Shown here: positions 5,340 through 9,558 of the stretch, piece by piece
Position numbering within the stretch: the first letter of the stretch is position 1
Layout: every line of letters begins with the position of its first letter
From: an uncultured Lachnospiraceae bacterium
GTDB lineage: Bacteria; Bacillota; Clostridia; Lachnospirales; Lachnospiraceae
Direction of reading: 5' to 3'
DNA length: 9,558 bases
NCBI GenBank assembly: GCA_910577735.1
Contig: CAJTOO010000054.1
Coordinates: forward strand, 1 to 9,558
Position numbers and translations under genes: made by a program
The notes under the pieces: model-generated
The model's input: only the letters and a program-made list of their open reading frames with translations
Databases searched by the model: none
Told to the model about the DNA's origin: nothing

Positions 5340-5374
5340 CTATATTTTAGGTGATAATCAATTATCTATTCTCT

Positions 5375-5743
5375 TTATTGCGGTGCTGTATATTCTTTTT
5401 GTACGGCTGTGGGAAGCTCGTCATACTGAACTTCAACCCATTCCAGCACTCCACGAATGGGCATTACCGTCAGACGAATAAAGGCGTCCTCTTTCAATTC
5501 CCTCGATGTTCCAAAGGTAATGTCCTTTTCGTTTCCGTCCTCGTCATAACAACGCAGCGTGTAGGAGTAGTCCATGCTTCCCCCAAAGTTAATTACACCT
5601 CCGGCAGATCCCGTCTGCTCGATCTTGGTGTTGTCGATCTGTGAATAGTAATAGGTGCTGCCTGCACCTGAAAGCAGGAAAATACCAAAACAGATTGCCA
5701 CGAAAGCACCGGCACCAATCCCAATCAATATTTTTTTCTTCAT
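5375..5743 (-). CDS. YxeA-family membrane-anchored protein of the resistance operon
   Basis: The start ATG 5743 (MKKKILIGIGAG) has AGGAGG about eight bases upstream; a longer frame overlaps the permease gene and is rejected. The 122-residue protein has Lys residues, one N-terminal hydrophobic segment (about 5-25, signal peptide or anchor), and a polar domain (STYYYSQIDN, YTLRCYDEDGNEKDITFGT, EWVEVQYDELP) typical of the YxeA/DUF1093 family. The domain should face outward. Such proteins are often the last gene of lantibiotic/bacitracin-type ABC operons; their mechanism is poorly known, possibly binding peptide or aiding the transporter. It follows the second permease by 16 bases and is followed by the terminator hairpins. 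Confidence 0.75.
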   Translation of the reverse strand: MKKKILIGIGAGAFVAICFGIFLLSGAGSTYYYSQIDNTKIEQTGSAGGVINFGGSMDYSYTLRCYDEDGNEKDITFGTSRELKEDAFIRLTVMPIRGVLEWVEVQYDELPTAVQKEYTAPQ

Positions 5744-5759
5744 GTGTAAGTCCTCCTGT

Positions 5760-6539
5760 TTACCAGCCTTTTTTGAGGGCGGTTTTTTTCGGCTTTTTAA
5801 CAACTTTTGCGGATGAAACATTTTTTGTTGTAACTACAATAGCCACAGAAATCAATAAGACGACTATCATACTTAGGCTGCATAAGCCTATATTCCAATG
5901 AACAGCCGCATCATGGCTTCGGTACTGGATCAGTCCCATACTCGCTGTAATCGGATAGAGATTTGCAAGGGACATATTTCCGGCTGCGAACATTCCCCCG
6001 TAGCCATAGACAAATGCAAGAATAACACCTATCATGTGCCCGTTAGGAATACGGGCGGTAAAGGCTATAATCGGAGTTACGGCTATATACAAAAATAAGG
6101 TATTAAGGGTGATCTGTATCAAAGCCTGTATTACGGCTGTTACCGAAAATCCCGGAAAGCCAACAAGTAATTCCGCAGCGACAGTAAAAAATGTACTTGC
6201 CATACCCAAAAATACGGACAGGAAACCGCAAACAATCAGTTTTCCGCCAATCAACGCAGGGTAGGAAACAGGTATTGTCATAATGCTTTTTAAGGTATCA
6301 TCTGATTTTTCACGAGCAATGATATATCCTGCAATCAGAGTAATGCACATAGGAAAAATGGTTGTCGTATTATTTTGAATGACGCGTTCGACCAAATGAG
6401 GGAAAGTCCAAACTGTACCATCTAATGCAGTAGAAGCAAAAAGAGTAATTCCAACGGAAAGAAGCATTAGCAGAATACCAGCCCAAATGATATGATACCG
6501 CTTTAACTTCCATAATTCTGTTTTAATGATCCGATACAT
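5760..6539 (-). CDS. ABC transporter permease 2 (lantibiotic immunity/BcrB type)
   Basis: The 259-residue membrane protein starts MYRIIKTELWKLKRYH, the charged N-terminus typical of ABC-2 type permeases of this group. About six membrane segments can be read: roughly 17-36, 58-74, 98-128, 135-160, 165-185 and 218-240. A Lys-rich tail follows (KVVKKPKKTALKKGW). It should form the transport channel with permease 1 and the ATPase and expel or dislodge antimicrobial peptides from the membrane. The ATG is one base after the stop of permease 1, with AAAAGGGGGG inside that gene's end, so the two are translationally coupled. Substrate is unknown; LanEFG, BcrAB and Cpr transporters are the nearest functional types. 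Confidence 0.85.
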   Translation of the reverse strand: MYRIIKTELWKLKRYHIIWAGILLMLLSVGITLFASTALDGTVWTFPHLVERVIQNNTTTIFPMCITLIAGYIIAREKSDDTLKSIMTIPVSYPALIGGKLIVCGFLSVFLGMASTFFTVAAELLVGFPGFSVTAVIQALIQITLNTLFLYIAVTPIIAFTARIPNGHMIGVILAFVYGYGGMFAAGNMSLANLYPITASMGLIQYRSHDAAVHWNIGLCSLSMIVVLLISVAIVVTTKNVSSAKVVKKPKKTALKKGW

Positions 6540-6540
6540 T

Positions 6541-7335
6541 TTATTCCCCCCTTTTCTTGTATAAGAAGTCGATCAATGAGATTGATGCAACAGCCATTAT
6601 CCCAAGAATGATAACCGTCTGAAAGGTTGAGGGAATAATTGCTTCCAAGGCATTTACATTCAATGGAAACCCATGTTTCACCATATCTCCCGCACCCCAG
6701 AGCGTTGTAAGCGGGATAGGCATGAGCCAACATAACCATTTAGGCAATGTTCCGAACAATGTTTCGACGGTAAGGCTCACTACACTGTAAAACACACATA
6801 GCAGAATGGAGAAGATGTATGTTTTGCTGAAAAAGACCACAAGTACGATAATCGGCAAAGTTCCCGCTGTAATGAATATTCCAAGTTCAACTGCAACAAG
6901 TAGTTTATAGGTAAGACCATGCACTTCCATTGAGAAACTGCCGCAAACAATGGTAGCAAGCATGGAAGCAAGGCAAAAGATAACTCCAAAAATAAATAGC
7001 ACAATGATCTTTGCCATAATCATCTGTGTACTTGTTACCGGGATTGTGCGTAAATTTTTGAAAGTGTCATTGTCCCGTTCCATAAAAAACAGCATTGCTG
7101 CAATGACACCGATGATACACGGCAAGAGAAAAATAACGCCATATCCCATAACCATATTGAACAATCCATCAAAAAGGACTGATTTATTTGGGTACTTCTC
7201 CAACATTCTCGGTGTTGCCATCAGAAAGGTAATGGGAATAGGAAATAAAAAAGCGGACAAAAACACAAGCGGGATGATTTTTTTTCTCTTCAATTTCGCG
7301 AACTCACATTGAACCAGTTTAAGCAATTCCCTCAC
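6541..7335 (-). CDS. ABC transporter permease 1 (lantibiotic immunity/BcrB type)
   Basis: The 264-residue protein starts at GTG 7335 (MRELLKLVQCEFAKLKRKK), overlapping the ATPase gene by 17 bases, with a weak ribosome site, so it is likely coupled to ATPase translation. Hydrophobic segments are visible near 21-40, 60-86, 105-135, 140-170, 172-195 and 235-256, giving the six expected of ABC-2 permeases. The conserved cytoplasmic stretch MERDNDTFKNLRTIPVTSTQMI between segments 2 and 3 is matched in permease 2 by REKSDDTLKSIMTIPVSYPA, so the two permeases are diverged homologues that probably form a heterodimer. The expected role is removal of membrane-active peptides such as lantibiotics. Confidence 0.85.
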   Translation of the reverse strand: MRELLKLVQCEFAKLKRKKIIPLVFLSAFLFPIPITFLMATPRMLEKYPNKSVLFDGLFNMVMGYGVIFLLPCIIGVIAAMLFFMERDNDTFKNLRTIPVTSTQMIMAKIIVLFIFGVIFCLASMLATIVCGSFSMEVHGLTYKLLVAVELGIFITAGTLPIIVLVVFFSKTYIFSILLCVFYSVVSLTVETLFGTLPKWLCWLMPIPLTTLWGAGDMVKHGFPLNVNALEAIIPSTFQTVIILGIMAVASISLIDFLYKKRGE

Positions 7336-8245
7336 CCCCTGTTACTCTCTTGAAATAATCCTCAAGACTTTCTTCACAGGTATGCGCCTCTGATACCTCC
7401 AATCCGTTTTCTACAAAGGCAGTTACAATTTTCCCCACAGGTAGATCAAGGTTGTGCAGGCGCAAATTGTGGTCGTCCTGTATGGAGAAATGGTTTTCAT
7501 GGAAATTGCGTTCCAAAATTCTTGCCGCCTGTGCAGTATCAGAGAGCGTAAACCGGATATGCTTACTGCTTTTTTGCTCCAGCTCAGCAAGGCTTTCTTC
7601 TTCCAGCAATGCGCCGTGGTCGATAATCCCAATATCGTCAGCCAGCAGGGAAATCTCCGAAAGAATGTGACTGGAAATCAGAATCGTTTTTCCTCTTGCG
7701 TCGCAAAGCTCCCGGATAAAGGAGCGTACTTCTGCAATACCGATGGGATCAAGTCCGTTGATTGGCTCATCCAAAATCAAAAGTTCTGGATCGTGCATCA
7801 CGGCAAGGGCGATGGCAAGCCGCTGCTTCATACCAAGAGAATACTGAGAAAAGAGCTTTTTATCTTTGTAGGGCAGTCCTACCAGATCCAGAGCATCTTT
7901 GATGGCATGATTGTTTGGTACCCCCCGCAGGGTGGCAAAGATACGCAGGTTCTCTGTGCCGGTCAGATTAGGATAAAAGCCGGGGGACTCAATCAGGCTG
8001 CCGATACGGGGCAGCAGCTTCTTTTCATTCCCCTGCAAAGATTTTCCCCAGATTTTTACCTCTCCGGAAGTCGGCTTCGTTAAGCCCAACAGCATTTTCA
8101 TGGTAGTGGTTTTTCCGGCTCCGTTTCTGCCCAGCAGACCATAAATTCTCCCACGCTTCACATGGATATTTAAGTCAGCCACACTCTTTTGTGAGCCGTA
8201 TTGCTTCGTCAGATTTTTTGTTTCAATGATGTAATTTGTATCCAT
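7319..8245 (-). CDS. ABC transporter ATP-binding protein (LanF/BcrA-like)
   Basis: The start is ATG 8245 (MDTNYIIETKNLTKQYG), eight bases after AGGAGG; an upstream extension to 8281 crosses the promoter. The 308-residue protein has Walker A GRNGAGKT (39-46), signature YSLGMKQ (135-141), Walker B LLILDEP (155-161) and the H-loop His193 (SSHILSE). The usual Q-loop glutamine is replaced by Glu86 in SLIESPGFYP, the E-loop reported as characteristic of lantibiotic-immunity ATPases. A C-terminal domain of about 90 residues follows, as in BcrA. It powers the two permeases encoded next. Its promoter carries response-regulator-type repeats. Confidence 0.92.
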   Translation of the reverse strand: MDTNYIIETKNLTKQYGSQKSVADLNIHVKRGRIYGLLGRNGAGKTTTMKMLLGLTKPTSGEVKIWGKSLQGNEKKLLPRIGSLIESPGFYPNLTGTENLRIFATLRGVPNNHAIKDALDLVGLPYKDKKLFSQYSLGMKQRLAIALAVMHDPELLILDEPINGLDPIGIAEVRSFIRELCDARGKTILISSHILSEISLLADDIGIIDHGALLEEESLAELEQKSSKHIRFTLSDTAQAARILERNFHENHFSIQDDHNLRLHNLDLPVGKIVTAFVENGLEVSEAHTCEESLEDYFKRVTGGEGIA

Positions 8246-8271
8246 ATTCAAAACCTCCTGTTCTGTAAGGT

Positions 8272-8325
8272 ATTCTATCACGCCAACCTTGCATTAACCT
8301 TGCCACAACCTTGCATTAACCTTGC
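8272..8325 (-). promoter_or_regulatory. transporter-operon promoter with four 11-bp-spaced response-regulator repeats
   Basis: On the minus strand GCAAGGTT occurs four times, at 8325-8318, 8314-8307, 8303-8296 and 8292-8285, always 11 bases apart (spacers AAT, GTG, AAT). OmpR/PhoB-family regulators bind head-to-tail repeats with this period. An extended -10, TGATAGAAT, follows (hexamer 8277-8272), the position of the -35 falls inside the repeats, and no -35 consensus is present. This fits activation of the ATPase-permease-YxeA genes by the regulator once encoded upstream. Confidence 0.7.
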
Positions 8326-8337
8326 AATTTGAAATCC

Positions 8338-8373
8338 GGCAAAATGACAAAGGCTCCCGCCATAAAGACGGGA
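8338..8373 (-). terminator. weak intrinsic terminator after the sensor kinase
   Basis: TCCCGTC (minus 8373-8367) pairs with GGCGGGA (8361-8355) as a 7-bp stem with a 5-base loop, followed by TTTGTCATTTT. The U-tract is interrupted, so read-through into the transporter genes is possible. It separates the kinase from the regulated transporter promoter. Confidence 0.5.
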
Positions 8374-8379
8374 ACGCGC

Positions 8380-9297
8380 TTAAATCTCCAAAGGAAAAAG
8401 CAACATAAATGCAGTTCCTTTTCCCGGAAAACTTTCAACTGTTATGCTTCCACCCATCTTTTCTACAAGCTGATGGACAATAGAAAGACCAAGACCGCTG
8501 CCTTTTTCAGACCGGCCTTTATCACACTTATAAAGCCGTTCAAAAATGTGTTTCAAATCTTCTTTCTCAATTCCCACTCCATTATCCGCCAGCAGCAGCT
8601 CCATGTTATTTTCCTTCTTTGACAGGACAATTTTGATTTTGTCCGCATGGCTGTGAGCGATTACATTTTGAATGAGATTATTGATGATCCTCATATAGCT
8701 GTCCATATCCAGTCTTACCCAGACAGGCTGTTCAGGAATATCAATATCATAATCAACCTGTTTATCCTCAAAAATCGGTATCCAGTCAATCAGGATATTT
8801 CTTGTCAGCTCTGCGGCCTCAACAGGCTGGATTTCCAAAGCGAACTCGTCGGAATTTAACTTGAACCAGTCAAAGAGTACATCAATATATTCTTTCAAAT
8901 CATGGGCTTTCCGGCGGGCGGTTTCAATATAATCATCCCGGTCTTTTCCTGTGACCAGTCCTTTGTGTGCAGCATCAAGATACCCAATCAGAGTGGTAAG
9001 GGGCGTCCGAACATCGTGAGAAAGGCTCGTCATAAGCTGGCGGTTGGTTTCTTCTGTCTGCCGGACAATCGAAAGTCTGCTTTCATAGGCCACAACGATC
9101 TCATTGATTTCATAGGCAAGAGGTGCGGTCAGTTCATTTGTTGCAGACAAAATACGCCGATTGCCATTTCCATTTTTCACATCAACCAGAGCGTCGGTCA
9201 TTTCTGCTATTTGCTTTTTTACGCGCCGAACGAGAACGATGGAAGTCAACACAGCCACAACAACAATCACAATGGACAAGAAAACGATGATTTCCAT
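8380..9297 (-). CDS. sensor histidine kinase, intramembrane-sensing type
   Basis: The 305-residue kinase starts at ATG 9297 with AAGGAGG ten bases upstream. One N-terminal membrane segment (about 3-23) has no sizeable extracellular domain, so it presumably senses at the membrane or through the transporter. A linker follows, then the H-box SLSHDVRTPL with phospho-acceptor His94, N-box NLIQNVIAHS, G1 DNGVGIE, F-box IFERLYK and G2 GSGLGLSIV, all intact. The expected role is to phosphorylate the response regulator encoded just before it (five bases apart) and so induce the ABC transporter on peptide stress. Because that regulator is now only a fragment and no minus-strand promoter is evident upstream, the kinase may be unexpressed or may pair with another regulator. 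Confidence 0.92.
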   Translation of the reverse strand: MEIIVFLSIVIVVVAVLTSIVLVRRVKKQIAEMTDALVDVKNGNGNRRILSATNELTAPLAYEINEIVVAYESRLSIVRQTEETNRQLMTSLSHDVRTPLTTLIGYLDAAHKGLVTGKDRDDYIETARRKAHDLKEYIDVLFDWFKLNSDEFALEIQPVEAAELTRNILIDWIPIFEDKQVDYDIDIPEQPVWVRLDMDSYMRIINNLIQNVIAHSHADKIKIVLSKKENNMELLLADNGVGIEKEDLKHIFERLYKCDKGRSEKGSGLGLSIVHQLVEKMGGSITVESFPGKGTAFMLLFPLEI

Positions 9298-9302
9298 GCC
9301 GG

Positions 9303-9422
9303 CTACACCTCCTTATTAAAGCGGTAGCCAATCCCTTTGACCGTTTGGATATACTTTGGACTGGAAGGATTGACTTCTAATTTTTTACGAAGCCGACTGA
9401 TAATCGCCATAAGATATGATGC
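9303..9422 (-). pseudogene. response regulator, C-terminal 39 codons only (OmpR family)
   Basis: The open frame reads ASYLMAIISRLRKKLE, then VNPSSPKYIQTVKGIGYRF and NKEV, and ends at TAG 9305-9303. This is the end of an OmpR/PhoB winged helix: the recognition helix (MAIISRLRKKLE) and the C-terminal hairpin (YIQTVKGIGYRF). An in-frame TAA (9425-9423) lies immediately upstream and nothing beyond it resembles the rest of the DNA-binding domain or any receiver domain, so about 180-190 codons are missing. The break lies near 9423-9430. The cause (deletion, inversion or insertion) cannot be seen here; a chimeric assembly is also possible. Confidence 0.8.
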
Positions 9423-9432
9423 TTACTTTTGG

Positions 9433-9473
9433 TGGTTCTGTTTTCTATAATGAGAGCAGAACCATTTTTATTT
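9433..9473 (+). terminator. rightward intrinsic terminator beyond the response-regulator break
   Basis: TGGTTCTG (9433-9440) and CAGAACCA (9457-9464) pair perfectly. In plus-strand RNA the stem continues inward to 9445/9452 with two U-G pairs, giving 13 bp and a 6-base TATAAT loop. ATTTTTATTT follows. No rightward gene lies to its left, so the gene it served has probably been lost at the junction. Confidence 0.6.
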
Positions 9474-9531
9474 CACACCAACTTCACTTCAATCTCACAT
9501 CGACTTCACTTCATTTCCTTAAATTCATAAT
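9473..9531 (+). promoter_or_regulatory. rightward promoter with four 11-bp-spaced TCACWYC repeats
   Basis: TCAC begins at 9473, 9484, 9495 and 9506, exactly 11 bases apart, each followed by two bases and C (TCACACC, TCACTTC, TCACATC, TCACTTC). A -10-like CATAAT lies at 9526-9531, and the -35 position (about 9503-9508) falls within the last repeat, the usual arrangement for activation by an OmpR-family regulator. The repeat sequence differs from GCAAGGTT at 8285-8325, implying another regulator. Confidence 0.55.
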
Positions 9532-9544
9532 ACGAAAGGGGGGG

Positions 9545-9558
9545 ATGATGAATGATTG
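9545..9558 (+). CDS. probable start of a rightward gene, cut by the window end
   Basis: GAAAGGGGGGG (9534-9544) is a strong ribosome binding site in front of overlapping start candidates: ATG 9545, ATG 9548 (same frame, better spacing) and ATG 9552 (other frame). Only four to five codons are visible, so the product is unknown. The repeat-bearing promoter just upstream suggests control by a two-component regulator, as for peptide-resistance genes. Confidence 0.35.

Larger units (their letters stand above)
5041..5374. other. gene-free stretch between element module and resistance operon
   Basis: No start-bearing gene can be supported. The right two thirds carry three strong hairpins, listed separately. 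The left part contains CCCC-GGA-GGGG followed by a seven-base T-run on the plus strand (5107-5121 region) that does not form a convincing stem. A minus-strand frame free of stops runs from about 5130 into copy 3 but has no start codon; it may be the decayed tail of a lost gene. Confidence 0.4.

Noticed and set aside
7454..8083. 209-codon open frame on the plus strand
   Set aside because: It lies wholly antisense to the ABC ATPase and looks like a shadow of its codon bias.
8285..8325. CRISPR array
   Set aside because: The units are 8 bases with 3-base spacers; this is a regulator-binding array, and no cas genes are present.
8902..9327. 141-codon open frame on the plus strand
   Set aside because: Antisense to the sensor kinase, with no ribosome binding site or recognisable motifs.

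Overview
The window looks like a low-GC Gram-positive chromosome of the Clostridia (Lachnospiraceae-like). Ribosome binding sites are strong (AAGGAGG type), promoters are sigma-A type, and the gene families are ones common in gut Firmicutes. Almost every gene reads leftward on the minus strand. By eye it is a mosaic: an AT-rich left part (1 to about 1735), a GC-richer mobile-element module (about 1736-5340), and an antimicrobial-peptide resistance/immunity operon of intermediate composition (5375-9422).

Left part: a two-unit 18-bp tandem repeat resembling an insertion-sequence end lies beside a frameshifted, truncated gene that may be a remnant of a phage/plasmid replication initiator. Next comes a PIN-domain nuclease gene with its own promoter, broken by a one-base frameshift, followed directly by a 68-residue partner gene and an intrinsic terminator. 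This pair looks like a decayed toxin-antitoxin-like locus.

Mobile-element module: a large serine recombinase (TnpX/TndX type) whose frame is interrupted by a single in-frame TAA codon, two small element-associated proteins (one DUF6870-like) and a small sigma-70-like regulator. No relaxase, coupling ATPase or type IV secretion gene is in the window, so this is one end or a remnant of an integrative element. The most interesting signal is here. A 20-bp dyad element, ACTTCGAGACA-NNN-TGTCCC on the minus strand, occurs three times. Each copy follows a T-tract, clearly part of a terminator hairpin in two cases, and each lies 75-104 bp before the start codon of a different gene (recombinase, DUF6870-like, sigma-like). 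This suggests a shared operator or RNA signal tying the module together. The leaders between the dyads and the start codons, and the gene-free stretches 4136-4481 and 5041-5374, are rich in stable inverted repeats.

Right part: the sensor kinase, ABC ATPase, two ABC permeases and a YxeA-family protein lie in order on the minus strand, the standard layout of lantibiotic/bacitracin-type resistance operons. The promoter of the transporter genes carries four direct repeats (GCAAGGTT) at exact 11-bp spacing, the usual footprint of an OmpR-family response regulator. The response regulator gene that should precede the kinase survives only as its last 39 codons. The sequence beyond this junction is a rightward terminator, then a second, different set of four 11-bp-spaced repeats (TCACWYC) in front of a rightward promoter and a probable gene start cut by the window end. 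The locus therefore appears to be a chimeric junction in which the native regulator was lost.
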